Source: Calothrix sp. PCC 6303
Lineage (GTDB): Bacteria > Cyanobacteriota > Cyanobacteriia > Cyanobacteriales > Nostocaceae
Assembly (NCBI RefSeq): GCF_000317435.1
Contig: NC_019751.1
Coordinates: 3,968,001-4,032,000, forward strand
Length of the DNA stretch: 64,000 nt
Direction: 5' to 3'
A model generated the notes under the pieces. It was not told where the DNA came from, did not search any database, and saw nothing but the letters and a program-made list of their open reading frames with translations. A program made the translations under genes and the position numbers. Positions 56,124 to 64,000 of the stretch are shown piece by piece (position 1 is the stretch's first letter; each line of letters begins with the position of its first letter).

Positions 56124-57911
56124 ATGCGAACTCACTATTGCGGCGAACTTGAAAAAACCCATATTGAAAAAACTGTCACTATATATGGATGGGTAGACCG
56201 TCGCCGCGATCATGGGGGCGTGATATTCTTAGATTTACGCGATCGCACTGGCATTGTCCAGATAGTTAGCGACCCCCAACGCACACCAGAATCCTATGAA
56301 CTAGCAAATGATCTGCGTAACGAGTATGTTGTGGAAATCATCGGCAAAGTTACCCAACGTCCCGAAGAATCCCTAAATACCCGGATTCCCACTGGCGAAA
56401 TCGAAATTTACGCAGAAAAAATCACCCTCCTCAACGCTGTTCGCAAACAGTTACCCTTCCAAGTATCCACGGCAGACACCGAAAATGTCCGCGAAGACTT
56501 ACGCTTAAAATATCGTTACCTTGACTTGCGACGAGAAAGAATGGCGAAAAATCTCCAACTTCGTCACCAAGTCATCAAAGCTGTACGTCGCTATTTAGAA
56601 GATGTGGAAAACTTCATCGAAGTTGAAACCCCCATTCTTACACGTTCCACCCCTGAAGGAGCGCGCGACTACATTTTACCAAGCCGTGTGAATGAAGGCG
56701 AGTGGTTTGCCCTACCCCAATCACCCCAACTCTTTAAACAGATACTCATGGTATCAGGATGCGATCGCTATTACCAAGTAGCCCGCTGTTTCCGTGATGA
56801 AGACTTACGGGCAGATAGACAACCCGAATTTACTCAGTTGGACATGGAAATGAGTTTTATGTCCGCAGAGGAAATTATCGAACTCAACGAAAAACTAGTT
56901 TGTCATATCTTCAAAACCGTCAAAAACATTGATTTACCCCATCCCTTCCCCCGTCTCACCTACGCGGAAGCAATGGAACGTTATGGTTGCGATAAACCCG
57001 ACACCCGATATGGACTGGAACTAGTGGATGTTGCCGATATCCTCAAAGATAGCGGTTTCAAAGTCTTCACCGACGCAATTAAAAATGGTGGCACCGTCAA
57101 AATTCTCCCCATTCCCAACGGCAACGATGCCATCTCCAACGTTCGCATCAAGCCAGGTGGTGATATCTTTAAAGAAGCTAGCGAAGCCGGAGCTAGAGGA
57201 CTCGCCTACATTCGAGTGCGAGAAAACGGTGAAATCGACACCATCGGTGCCATCAAAGACAACCTCAGCGAAGAACAAAAACAAGAAATTCTCCGTCGTA
57301 CCAACGCCAAAGCCGGACATTTACTACTCTTTGCTGCCGCTGACACTGCTACAGTCAACAAAACCCTCGATAGATTACGTCAATTTGTTGCCAAAGAATT
57401 TAAATTAATTGATTCCGAAAAAATCAACCTGCTTTGGGTGGTAGATTTCCCCATGTTTGAATGGAATGCCGACGAAAAACGGCTGGAAGCACTACATCAC
57501 CCGTTCACAGCACCGCATCCGGATGACATCAACGACTTGAAAACCGCCCGCGCTCAAGCCTATGATTTAGTATTAAATGGCTTTGAAGTTGGTGGAGGAA
57601 GTCGCCGCATTTACCAAAGGGAAATCCAAGAACAGGTATTTGCAGCAATCGGACTCACCCCAGAAGAAGCCCAAAGCAAATTTGGTTTCTTACTAGAAGC
57701 CTTTGAATATGGTACACCTCCCCACGGTGGTATCGCCTTCGGAATAGATCGATTGGTGATGTTACTTGCTGGTGAAGAATCAATTCGTGATGTCATCGCT
57801 TTCCCCAAGACACAACAAGCACGCTGCTTACTCACAGATGCACCTTCTGGAGTCGATACAAAACAACTCAAAGAACTCCACGTTGCATCAACTTATAAAC
57901 CTAAGGTTTAA
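56124..57911 (+). CDS. aspS: Aspartyl-tRNA synthetase
   Basis: 595 residues, bacterial class IIb type. An N-terminal OB-fold anticodon-binding domain (1-105; [20 protein letters not shown]) precedes the catalytic core: motif 1 region [20 protein letters not shown], motif 2 [20 protein letters not shown] and motif 3 [15 protein letters not shown], with the bacterial GAD insertion domain (about 290-420) between. It charges tRNA-Asp, and if non-discriminating also tRNA-Asn for amidation by GatCAB; the bacterial-type form and nearby gatC fit that possibility. Confidence 0.97.
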   Translation: MRTHYCGELEKTHIEKTVTIYGWVDRRRDHGGVIFLDLRDRTGIVQIVSDPQRTPESYELANDLRNEYVVEIIGKVTQRPEESLNTRIPTGEIEIYAEKITLLNAVRKQLPFQVSTADTENVREDLRLKYRYLDLRRERMAKNLQLRHQVIKAVRRYLEDVENFIEVETPILTRSTPEGARDYILPSRVNEGEWFALPQSPQLFKQILMVSGCDRYYQVARCFRDEDLRADRQPEFTQLDMEMSFMSAEEIIELNEKLVCHIFKTVKNIDLPHPFPRLTYAEAMERYGCDKPDTRYGLELVDVADILKDSGFKVFTDAIKNGGTVKILPIPNGNDAISNVRIKPGGDIFKEASEAGARGLAYIRVRENGEIDTIGAIKDNLSEEQKQEILRRTNAKAGHLLLFAAADTATVNKTLDRLRQFVAKEFKLIDSEKINLLWVVDFPMFEWNADEKRLEALHHPFTAPHPDDINDLKTARAQAYDLVLNGFEVGGGSRRIYQREIQEQVFAAIGLTPEEAQSKFGFLLEAFEYGTPPHGGIAFGIDRLVMLLAGEESIRDVIAFPKTQQARCLLTDAPSGVDTKQLKELHVASTYKPKV

Positions 57912-58036
57912 GTGTATTTTTTGACTCCTTACTCACTTGCAAGTCAGGAGGTAAGAAGCGGGTTTTTAAAGGAAGCTTGAACTCCCACCGAAAACTTCTC
58001 CCCTTATTTCTGAGATAAATTCTTCCTTAGATATAC

Positions 58037-58075
58037 AAAACTCCCCTTGAACTCTGTCAGGCAGGGGGAGTTTTT
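58037..58075 (+). terminator. Rho-independent terminator downstream of aspS
   Basis: AAAACTCCCC / GGGGAGTTTTT arms around a TTGAACTCTGTCAGGCAG-type loop, ending in T5. It lies about 130 bases after aspS and just before the end of the small convergent gene at 58168. Confidence 0.75.
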
Positions 58076-58167
58076 ACAATGAGTGAAAATTCTTAGAGAT
58101 AGCAAGTTGAGAAGGATCAAAACCCTGCGGGGCAATTATTTTTATCCCCATTTTCAGGTAATAGTTA

Positions 58168-58323
58168 TTAGCCGCAAGATCTCATTTCTGCTTCCAATTG
58201 ACGAACCAAATTCTCGTCACCCTTGCTTCTGGCGACTTCTAGCCTACGTTCCAGACTTTTGCGAATGTTTTGCTGATGAACTTTGTAAATGCTGTCGGTG
58301 GACTCGAGTCTGTTGAGAGCCAT
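58168..58323 (-). CDS. Small conserved-looking cyanobacterial protein, 51 residues
   Basis: A clear short gene. It reads MALNRLESTDSIYKVHQQNI, then RKSLERRLEVARSKGDENLV and RQLEAEMRSCG, with TAA at 58168-58170. An AAGGG lies nine bases before the ATG. The sequence is a highly charged helix pair (SLERRLEVARSKGDENLVRQ), matching my memory of tiny cyanobacterial proteins with the pattern RLE.AR..GDE.LV.QLE.E. No function known. It runs antisense to a longer but implausible plus-strand frame. Confidence 0.75.
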   Translation of the reverse strand: MALNRLESTDSIYKVHQQNIRKSLERRLEVARSKGDENLVRQLEAEMRSCG

Positions 58324-58454
58324 GATTGTTACCCTTACTATGTGTAGTATAAGTATTTTCTATAACTAATCATAGCAAATTATATTGATTTTGGTTACTT
58401 ATGTTACAGAAAAAATATATTTTATAGCTGCTGATTTAAGCCACAACATAAAAT

Positions 58455-58480
58455 CGGTGGGCTAGATTCCTCACCCACCG
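58455..58480. terminator. Hairpin between the 51-residue gene and gatC
   Basis: CGGTGGG / CCCACCG arms pair perfectly with a 12-base loop. No T-run. It lies 98 bases ahead of gatC, so it could belong to the gatC leader rather than terminate anything. Confidence 0.45.
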
Positions 58481-58577
58481 AAACCCTACAGAATCACAAA
58501 AAGGGATTTAGATCGTCTTAGCTTCGTATCCCCAGAAGAATGTTAATCTTGGGATGCTGATTATTAATCAATAAGCC

Positions 58578-58868
58578 ATGATTGACCGCGAACAAGTACG
58601 TAAAGTTGCCCTTCTTGCCCGTTTGGAATTGACTCCCCAAGAGGAAGAAACATTCACTGCCCAAGTTGGTAGTATTTTGGAGTATGTGGAGCAGTTGAGT
58701 GAGTTGGATGTGACTGATGTTGCACCAACTACAAGGGCAATTGATGTTAGTAATGTGACACGTCCTGATCGTCTGCAACCATATCCAGGACGGGAAGCGA
58801 TTCTCAATGGTGCGCCACAGCAGGAAGGGGAGTTTTTCAAGGTGCCGAAAATTATGAATGTTGAGTGA
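58578..58868 (+). CDS. gatC: Asp/Glu-tRNA(Asn/Gln) amidotransferase subunit C
   Basis: 96 residues, full family length. GatC clamps GatA and GatB in the enzyme that amidates Glu-tRNA(Gln) and Asp-tRNA(Asn). Motifs: [60 protein letters not shown] and a terminal FKVPKI. GatA and GatB are not in the window; the gene stands alone, as it often does in cyanobacteria. Confidence 0.95.
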   Translation: MIDREQVRKVALLARLELTPQEEETFTAQVGSILEYVEQLSELDVTDVAPTTRAIDVSNVTRPDRLQPYPGREAILNGAPQQEGEFFKVPKIMNVE

Positions 58869-58910
58869 TCAAGCTAGATCTGTTTTATCTGCGTAAGTAT
58901 TTATACTGAA

Positions 58911-59000
58911 TGGTGTGTTACGACGCATTTAGATTTTTCTTAAATATGATATCCAATCGTGCGTCTTTTTTAATATGCCGCAAGGCTATACACACCCTAC
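58911..59000. repeat. Dispersed repeat with TGTTACGACGCATTTAG core, copy 2
   Basis: It begins TGGTGTGTTACGACGCATTTAGATT and ends CACACCCTAC, with GTGCGTCTTTTT between, in the order seen at 54329-54395. It lies immediately before the start of the glycosyltransferase-like gene, so that gene's leader is built from repeat sequence. Confidence 0.7.
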
Positions 59001-59020
59001 TTTTGTTAAAAATAGCGTTT

Positions 59021-60106
59021 ATGCGTCCTACTTTATACATTGCTGTTACTAATCATGGTTTTGGACATGCAACTCGCACTGCTGCGGTTGCTGCCACTAT
59101 TCAAAAGTTATGTCCAGAGGTATTGCTAATTTTGACTACTAGTGCGCCGCGCTGGTTGTTGGAGTGCTACATCAATGGTGATTTTATCCATCGTCCCCGT
59201 AGTTATGATTTGGGTGTGGTGCAAGCTGATAGTTTAAAGATGGATAAGTTGGCTACTTTGGCGAAGTTGCAAGAGATTCAAAGTAATCAACAGGCAATAA
59301 TTGAGGCTGAAGTTAATTTTATTAGTCAAAATCGGGTAGATTTGATTTTGGCTGATGTTCCTTTTCTGGCAACGGAAATTGCTAAGGCGGCAGGTATACC
59401 CTGTTGGATGATGAGTAATTTTGGCTGGGATTTAATTTATCGTAATTGGGGTAGTGAATTTACAGCGATCGCTGACTGGATTGGTGGGTGTTATAGTAAG
59501 TGCGATCGCTTGTTTCGTTTACCCTTTAATGAACCGATGTCTGCTTTTCCCAATATCGTTGATACGGGGTTGACTGGGGGTGATCCTCGCTTTACAAAAG
59601 AGGAGTTGCGGACAAGTTGGGGAATTGAAACCCCGGTGGAAAAAACTATTTTACTCACCTTTGGTGGCTTAGGTTTACAGGCAATCCCCTATCACAATCT
59701 CCAACAGTATCCCGACTGGCAATTTATCACCTTTGATGCATCTGCACCCGATTTACCAAACCTGTTGAAAATAGCCGATAAAAAATGCCGTCCTGTGGAT
59801 TTTATGCCTATTTGCAGTCGAGTTGTTTCCAAACCTGGATATGGTACCTTTGCAGAAGCGACGAAGCTGGATTTGCCAATAGTTTCCATTACCCGTGATG
59901 ATTTTGCTGAAGCGGCATTTTTGTTAGAAGGGATTAAAAACTATAATCAGCATCAAATTTTGACACCCGATGAATTTTTTCACGGTAACTGGGAGTTTTT
60001 GCAGGATACACCGAAAGCACCATTGAGTGGAGGGACAATTGCTAAAAATGGCAACGAGGCTATTGCCCATGCAGTCTTAGAATATTTCAGGGAAAAAACT
60101 CTGTAG
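59021..60106 (+). CDS. Glycosyltransferase-like protein (GT-B / MurG-like fold)
   Basis: About 361 residues from the ATG at 59021. The open frame reaches 58910 but that part is a genomic repeat, so I reject the longer start. The N-terminus IAVTNHGFGHATRTAAVAAT has the Gly-rich loop of GT-B enzymes; the middle VDLILADVPFLATEIAKAAG and the C-terminal half with TILLTFGGLGLQAIP and VVSKPGYGTFAEATKLDLPI match nucleotide-sugar binding motifs of the MurG/UDP-glucosyltransferase group. Donor and acceptor are unknown. Confidence 0.8.
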   Translation: MRPTLYIAVTNHGFGHATRTAAVAATIQKLCPEVLLILTTSAPRWLLECYINGDFIHRPRSYDLGVVQADSLKMDKLATLAKLQEIQSNQQAIIEAEVNFISQNRVDLILADVPFLATEIAKAAGIPCWMMSNFGWDLIYRNWGSEFTAIADWIGGCYSKCDRLFRLPFNEPMSAFPNIVDTGLTGGDPRFTKEELRTSWGIETPVEKTILLTFGGLGLQAIPYHNLQQYPDWQFITFDASAPDLPNLLKIADKKCRPVDFMPICSRVVSKPGYGTFAEATKLDLPIVSITRDDFAEAAFLLEGIKNYNQHQILTPDEFFHGNWEFLQDTPKAPLSGGTIAKNGNEAIAHAVLEYFREKTL

Positions 60107-60139
60107 AATAGACTTTAGCCCCGAATCCCGCTTGCCGAT

Positions 60140-60799
60140 ATGGAACTTGCCCAAATTCAAACCGATTTAAACAACCCAGATTTCCAGTTTCGCCTGAAAG
60201 CGATCGCGTCTCTCAAAGATTACGATTCGGAAATTGCAATACCATTACTTAAAACTAAACTCCACGATTCGGAATTTTTGGTACGTTCCTTTGTGGCAAT
60301 GGCTTTGGGGAAACAACAGACGGCAGATTCCTTTGCAGCATTGATGCAAATGATCAAATTTGACGATACACCTAATGTCCGCGCAGAAGCTGCGAATTCC
60401 CTCTCCTTATTTGGTAGAGTTGCAGTATCCCACCTTGTCACCACATTTTTTCAAGATGATCATTGGTTAGTGCGTCGTAGTATTTTGGGTGCGCTAGTAG
60501 ACTTGGAAACCACCAGCGAATTGCTGGATATCTGCATCGAAGCAATCAAAGGGGAAGATTCTACCGTACAAGAATCCGCAGTTGATGCGATGGGGACATT
60601 AGCAAACACAGATGTTCATGATGCCTCCATATCACAATTACTCAATTTAGTCAACCATGAATCTTGGCGAGTACGTCAGCGAGTTGCCTATAGTTTGAAG
60701 CGCTTCGAGAATCCCCAGGCGAAGGAAGCACTACAATTGCTAAGGAAAGATAGTGATCACCGTGTTGTGGGTGCGGCTTTGGAAGAATTGCTACCGTAA
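60140..60799 (+). CDS. HEAT-repeat protein, NblB / phycobilin-lyase-like family
   Basis: 219 residues made wholly of about six HEAT-like helical pairs (FRLKAIASLKDYDSEIAIPL, VRSFVAMALGKQQTADSFAA, VRAEAANSLSLFGRVAVSHL, RVRQRVAYSLKRFENPQAKE). Length and repeat type match NblB, the phycobilisome-degradation protein related to CpcE/CpcF lyases, but general HEAT adaptors look alike, so I give no symbol. It begins 33 bases after the glycosyltransferase-like gene and may share its transcript. Confidence 0.75.
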   Translation: MELAQIQTDLNNPDFQFRLKAIASLKDYDSEIAIPLLKTKLHDSEFLVRSFVAMALGKQQTADSFAALMQMIKFDDTPNVRAEAANSLSLFGRVAVSHLVTTFFQDDHWLVRRSILGALVDLETTSELLDICIEAIKGEDSTVQESAVDAMGTLANTDVHDASISQLLNLVNHESWRVRQRVAYSLKRFENPQAKEALQLLRKDSDHRVVGAALEELLP

Positions 60800-60897
60800 T
60801 GAAGCTATTTTGATATACCACTAGCGCAATTTATGACAGTATATCCAGGATGACGGTGATCGGTTATAAAGGTTGTCATAGTGTTAAGGACAACTTT

Positions 60898-61002
60898 ATG
60901 ACGATTCTAATAGTGGTGGTGGGATTAATCATCTTGGCTCTAATTGCGATTGTGGTGGTGCTAGCGTTGATGATGGCAGTGGTGGAGAAAATTGATAAGT
61001 AG
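60898..61002 (+). CDS. 34-residue single-span membrane peptide
   Basis: ATG at 60898 preceded by AAGGA eight bases upstream. It reads MTILIVVVGLIILALIAIVV, then VLALMMAVVEKIDK and stops at TAG 61000-61002. Residues 3-29 are unbroken hydrophobic and the tail is charged, so it should span the membrane once with the C-terminal end outside the helix. It is in the size range of photosystem and cytochrome small subunits, but I do not recognise it as any of them. No other feature competes for this spacer. Confidence 0.6.
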   Translation: MTILIVVVGLIILALIAIVVVLALMMAVVEKIDK

Positions 61003-61122
61003 TAACAACACTTATTTAATATGTTTTCTTTAATATAAGTTTAGTGCTGTATTAGTTTATATTGCAGGATTTAATTTACCTGAGATTTGCTACATATCTC
61101 TGCAAAAACTTAAAATTTAAGT

Positions 61123-61758
61123 ATGAGAGAAAAACTATTTTTAAAGTGGCAAGAAACACTTCAAGACTTCAAAATTGATTCAAAGCTGATTCAAAGTAGT
61201 TTTTTAGCTATTACTCAAGCTTATGATTCTCCCCAGCGCTACTATCATAACTTAGAGCATATTTGCCAAATGCTAGGAACAATTGCACAGTTACAGGGTT
61301 ACGCGATTAATTTTCCCGCTGTTCAACTTGCAGCTTGGTTGCATGATGTTATTTATGATACTCAAGGGTCTGATAATGAGGAGAAAAGTGCTATTTTTGC
61401 CAAAGAACTATTAACTAATTTGAATGTTGATGGGGAAACTATCAAAACTGTTGAAAAATTAATTTTAGTTACGAAGCAACATAAATGTGATGATGGCGAT
61501 GTAGATAGTCAAATATTACTTGATGCAGATTTGATGATTCTGGCGGCAGATGAGAAGGGATATCAAAAATATGCAAAGTCGATTCGTCAAGAATACGATT
61601 GGGTTGCCACAACCGACTATGTTAAAGGACGTAAGCAAGTGTTGCAGAAGTTTCTCTTGCGTCCACGCATCTACAAAACACCGCAAATATTTACAGTCTG
61701 TGAACAAGTCGCACGTCACAATATTCAAACTGAGATTTTATTTTTAGACACTTTGTGA
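61123..61758 (+). CDS. HD-superfamily metal-dependent phosphohydrolase-like protein
   Basis: 211 residues. The HD-domain pattern is RYYHNLEHICQML (first His), AAWLHDVIYDTQGSDNEEKS (HD pair) and LLDADLMILA (final Asp), with a family-typical VVxxxE-like spacing. It belongs to the group of predicted HD phosphohydrolases annotated in bacteria as COG4339-like. The substrate is unknown. Single gene, convergent with the cpcF-like gene. Confidence 0.85.
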   Translation: MREKLFLKWQETLQDFKIDSKLIQSSFLAITQAYDSPQRYYHNLEHICQMLGTIAQLQGYAINFPAVQLAAWLHDVIYDTQGSDNEEKSAIFAKELLTNLNVDGETIKTVEKLILVTKQHKCDDGDVDSQILLDADLMILAADEKGYQKYAKSIRQEYDWVATTDYVKGRKQVLQKFLLRPRIYKTPQIFTVCEQVARHNIQTEILFLDTL

Positions 61759-61951
61759 GTGTTTTAAGTAGTCGCATAATTGTTGCCATTGATTCGGTTT
61801 AGGAATGTGAATTAAATAAAGTGCAACAGTCGGGTGTGTATAGCCTGACGGCATATCCTACGGGAAGCAAGCTACAAGAAAAGCCTTGCGTAACGTATCA
61901 TTCCAAGTTTAGTTATAATTGCAGGTTATTAAATTTGCGTTCCTTAGCACC

Positions 61952-62677
61952 TTATCTTCTTCCTGCACCACGGGATACTTTTTCTGATTCAGATGTATTA
62001 TTATCTTGTAATTTCCTCAGTATTTCTACAGGCGTTTGACTGCGTAGCTTTTCCAGCGCTAAGTGAACACGCGATCGCACTGACAGTTCCACGTCGTTTA
62101 TTTGGAGATGTTCCAATTGGGCAAATATTTGTGCAGCTAGCTGAGATTGTCTTTCAGTCAGGCTTTCCGCTAATCCTTCTAAGCCAACAGAAGCAGCATA
62201 ACGTACAACCCATTCTGGATCTTTACTGGCTTTAATTAAAACTTCAAAGGCTTTTTGCTGTGCATCTGACAGTTGTTCAGGTATCATTTGATGCCATTTG
62301 ACAATTCCCAAACCTCTAGCAGCACCACGTCGTACACTGAGGGCAAAGTCATTTTCGGCAGCTTCTAAAAGGGTTTCTAATCCGCGAGGATCACCAATTC
62401 CAGCTAAAGCGCGAATTGCCCAAGCCCTAGCACCATAGTTAAAATCATCAATTAGTTGCAAGAGTGGTAATACAGCAGGTTCGCCAATTTGGATTAAACC
62501 ATCGACTGCTGCCACTGCCGCGCCAGGGTTATTATATCCTAAAGCGGCAATTAATATAGGGACAGTTTCTACTGAGGCTGCTGTTGCTAGATTTTGAACT
62601 GCTTCTAGGAGTTTGGCTGAAGAGTCAGCTTGTTCGACAGCATCGATTAATTTTTGAGTAGTAAGAGAATTAGTCAT
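61952..62677 (-). CDS. cpcF: Phycocyanobilin lyase beta-subunit-like protein (CpcF/PecF family)
   Basis: 241 residues. HEAT-repeat helices with lyase landmarks: LIAALGYNNPGAAVAAVDGL, LLQLIDDFNYGARAWAIRAL, AGIGDPRGLETLLEAAENDF, ALSVRRGAARGLGIVKWHQM and WVVRYAASVGLEGLA. CpcF works with CpcE as a heterodimer attaching phycocyanobilin to Cys84 of alpha-phycocyanin; PecF is the phycoerythrocyanin version and cannot be excluded. The start is 230 bases downstream of cpcE, across a hairpin and a heptamer repeat. Confidence 0.82.
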   Translation of the reverse strand: MTNSLTTQKLIDAVEQADSSAKLLEAVQNLATAASVETVPILIAALGYNNPGAAVAAVDGLIQIGEPAVLPLLQLIDDFNYGARAWAIRALAGIGDPRGLETLLEAAENDFALSVRRGAARGLGIVKWHQMIPEQLSDAQQKAFEVLIKASKDPEWVVRYAASVGLEGLAESLTERQSQLAAQIFAQLEHLQINDVELSVRSRVHLALEKLRSQTPVEILRKLQDNNTSESEKVSRGAGRR

Positions 62678-62680
62678 AAA

Positions 62681-62780
62681 TCAGTTACCAGTTATTCAGT
62701 TACCAGTTATTCAGTTATCAGTTACTAGTTACCAGTTATCAGTTATCAGTTACCAGTTACCAGTTATCAGTTATCAGTTC
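62681..62780. repeat. Short tandem heptamer repeat array (TCAGTTA / CCAGTTA)
   Basis: About 14 head-to-tail units of seven bases, mostly TCAGTTA and CCAGTTA variants. This is the classical STRR type of filamentous cyanobacteria. It lies directly before the cpcF-like start codon, so it forms the cpcF leader. The short copy at 18948-18968 has the same unit. Confidence 0.9.
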
Positions 62781-62876
62781 AAGCTGCTTGAACCTAGTGT
62801 AGTTTTTATCAAGTAATTATTTTCATCACTGTTCCCTGTTTACTGTTCCGTATTTCCTGATTTTTACGAAAGTGCG

Positions 62877-62909
62877 GAACTTCCTAGACGATTAACGCTA
62901 AGGAAGTTC
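62877..62909 (-). terminator. Hairpin at the 3' end of the cpcE-like gene
   Basis: GAACTTCCT / AGGAAGTTC arms with AGCG/CGATT-like inner pairing overlap the last bases of the cpcE-like gene. No T-run. It may protect or attenuate the mRNA between cpcE and cpcF. Confidence 0.45.
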
Positions 62910-63732
62910 ACAGCAATAAGTCCATTAAATTCATCACCTTGATAGCATCGCTGGATAAAGTTGGGGTGAGGGGTGATACCTGTTTTTCCAATAATCCTTT
63001 GAGGGAGATTAATTTTAAGCTGTTTTCTGCCAGGGTTTGGGCAATAGCATCGGCGGCGGCAATGTAACCAATAGCACCTAAGTCGGCAAGGGCTGAACGT
63101 CGCAATTGTAAATCATTTCCAGCCAATGCTTTAATTAAGCGATCGCCATATTCAACTTCCCCTGTTAATTGGTACATTGCCCTAGCGGCGGAATATTGGT
63201 TTCGTTCGATGGGATGCTGTAAAAAGGGTTGAATTAGGGGGATGGTATCCACTGCTTTTAATGCCCCTAATGCTTCTAAAATGGCATCATATGGTTCTTT
63301 GGTATCGGGTTGAGTTGCCACTAATACGCCATTTTCCAAACCATGTTCTAATAATTGGGTTAGCGGAGAGATGGCAGTACTATCTCCTAACATTCCTAGG
63401 GATTCGGCAGCAGCTTCACGTACATAAAAATCGGAAGATTGTAAACAAGTGATTAATGGCGCTACAGCCGTGATATCACTTAATTTACCCAAAGCCCTTG
63501 CAGCATTTCTACGTAGTGGATATCCCCCTTCTGGGGTACGATCATCTTCATCTGCCAAAGCTTTAATTAAGCTAGATACAGCTTGAGGTTCATTGACACG
63601 AAACCTTCCTAACCACCAAGCTGCATAAAATCGCAAACCTAAATCAGTTCCGTTAAGATTTGCGATCGCGCTTTCAATTGTGAGTGATTCACCATTGCTT
63701 GGTGAATCAATATTTTCCAGGCTAGAATCCAT
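62908..63732 (-). CDS. cpcE: Phycocyanobilin lyase alpha-subunit-like protein (CpcE/PecE family)
   Basis: About 274 residues from the ATG at 63732 (AAAGG about 10 bases upstream); the frame runs on to 63834, overlapping the previous gene, but the extra 34 residues look spurious. CpcE landmarks: TIESAIANLNGTDLGLRFYA, AWWLGRFRVNEPQA, PEGGYPLRRNAARALGKL, DFYVREAAAESLGMLGDS and QYSAARAMYQLTGEV. HEAT-repeat subunit of the phycobilin lyase with CpcF. It is not next to cpcBA here; the upstream gene is a Rieske oxygenase. Confidence 0.85.
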   Translation of the reverse strand: MDSSLENIDSPSNGESLTIESAIANLNGTDLGLRFYAAWWLGRFRVNEPQAVSSLIKALADEDDRTPEGGYPLRRNAARALGKLSDITAVAPLITCLQSSDFYVREAAAESLGMLGDSTAISPLTQLLEHGLENGVLVATQPDTKEPYDAILEALGALKAVDTIPLIQPFLQHPIERNQYSAARAMYQLTGEVEYGDRLIKALAGNDLQLRRSALADLGAIGYIAAADAIAQTLAENSLKLISLKGLLEKQVSPLTPTLSSDAIKVMNLMDLLL

Positions 63733-63796
63733 GGAGAGAATTGCCTTTACGATTGCATTTATGTGGTTGATCGATTCAACCACAATCAATAGATTA

Positions 63797-64000
63797 TCAT
63801 TTGTGGGAATCTTTTGTTTGTTCAACTTCTCCATGTGCTTTGAGTAAAGCGAGAAACTTTCGGCGCATCATCATCCCCGGTTTGTCGGTCATCATGTGTT
63901 GTTCTTTGGTAAAGTCCAAAGGCACATCATAGTCGGTGCTTTCCAAGATAACTTTATCTTCTAAAGTGACTTGGCGGTCGAATGCGATCGCATTCTCGGC
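63797..64000 (-). CDS. Rieske-type oxygenase, C-terminal fragment (gene runs off the window)
   Basis: The last 67 codons are visible. They read AENAIAFDRQVTLEDKVILE, then STDYDVPLDFTKEQHMMTDK and PGMMMRRKFLALLKAHGEVE before the stop at 63797-63799. The pattern (ED..I.ES.....PLD...E.HM..D......RR....L...GE) resembles the C-terminus of Lls1/PaO-like and other Rieske aromatic ring-hydroxylating oxygenases of cyanobacteria. The Rieske and iron centres lie outside the window. It is 64 bases upstream of the cpcE-like start. Confidence 0.5.
   Translation of the reverse strand, partial: AENAIAFDRQVTLEDKVILESTDYDVPLDFTKEQHMMTDKPGMMMRRKFLALLKAHGEVEQTKDSHK

Noticed and set aside
58083-58316. 77-codon plus-strand frame after aspS
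   Set aside because: Antisense to the well-supported 51-residue gene. The Cys/Phe-rich translation looks like a shadow.
62681-62780. CRISPR-like array
   Set aside because: The unit is seven bases with no spacers, so it is a heptamer repeat. No cas genes are present.
63733-63834. Longer cpcE start overlapping the oxygenase gene by 38 bases
   Set aside because: The internal ATG at 63732 has a ribosome site and starts closer to the family's N-terminus. The overlap coding is probably coincidental.
1-64000. tRNA or other structural RNA genes
   Set aside because: I looked for T-loop-like GGTTCRANNCC motifs and paired arms on both strands and found none. A covariance search would be needed to be certain.

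Overview
The window is chromosomal DNA from a filamentous, probably heterocyst-forming (Nostocales-like) cyanobacterium. The evidence is the very frequent octamer GCGATCGC (HIP1), short tandem heptamer repeats, phycobilin lyase genes of the CpcE/CpcF type, a ClpR/ClpP3 pair, an SLH-domain iron-type porin, pentapeptide-repeat proteins, a Uma2-family nuclease, a very large Ser/Thr kinase-ATPase-histidine kinase hybrid and many dispersed palindromic repeats in AT-rich spacers. I cannot name the genus. I saw no rRNA, tRNA or CRISPR array, but I could only read by eye.

Layout. 1-6 kb: the 5' end of acs, a repeat cluster, a sugar transferase, a coiled-coil protein, threonine synthase, a two-gene unit ending in a retropepsin-like protease, and a Phd-type antitoxin whose RelE/ParE toxin has lost its 5' end. 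6-11 kb: a 754-aa membrane-anchored protein divergent from an SLH porin. 11-17 kb: DUF2237, a frameshifted small gene, a branched-chain amino-acid type ABC permease and binding lipoprotein separated by a MITE-like element, and an FAD oxidoreductase gene split by an IS630-type element whose own transposase is frameshifted. 17-23 kb: pentapeptide protein, J-domain protein, clpR-clpP3, VWA protein. 23-27 kb: a ketoacyl synthase III-like enzyme convergent with a ThDP-dependent enzyme, possibly a small specialised-metabolism locus. 27-33 kb: the 1828-aa kinase, flanked on both sides by copies of one MITE-like element. 33-40 kb: rimM, avtA, a transporter remnant, a degenerate PstB-like ATPase, and pstS-pstC-pstA-pstB behind a Pho-box-like array. 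40-52 kb: comEC (degenerate nuclease domain), DUF4079, pgeF, birA, an M23 peptidase, an FKBP lipoprotein, a pentapeptide protein, murJ, a Uma2 nuclease. 52-64 kb: type II NADH dehydrogenase, an M48 protease, aspS, gatC, a glycosyltransferase-like protein, an NblB-like HEAT protein, two very small genes, an HD hydrolase, and on the minus strand a Rieske oxygenase, cpcE-like and cpcF-like genes.

Functional groupings: phosphate uptake (pst), protein quality control (clpR/clpP3, J-protein, HtpX-like, FKBP), phycobilisome maturation or turnover (three HEAT-repeat proteins) and cell envelope (murJ, M23, pgeF, sugar transferase, porin). The most unusual items are the PstB-like ATPase that keeps Walker A and B but has lost signature, D-loop and H-loop residues; the KAS III-like enzyme that appears to lack the catalytic His; repeat-derived in-frame insertions in the giant kinase and probably in BirA; the paired MITEs around the kinase; and small genes that standard calling would miss.
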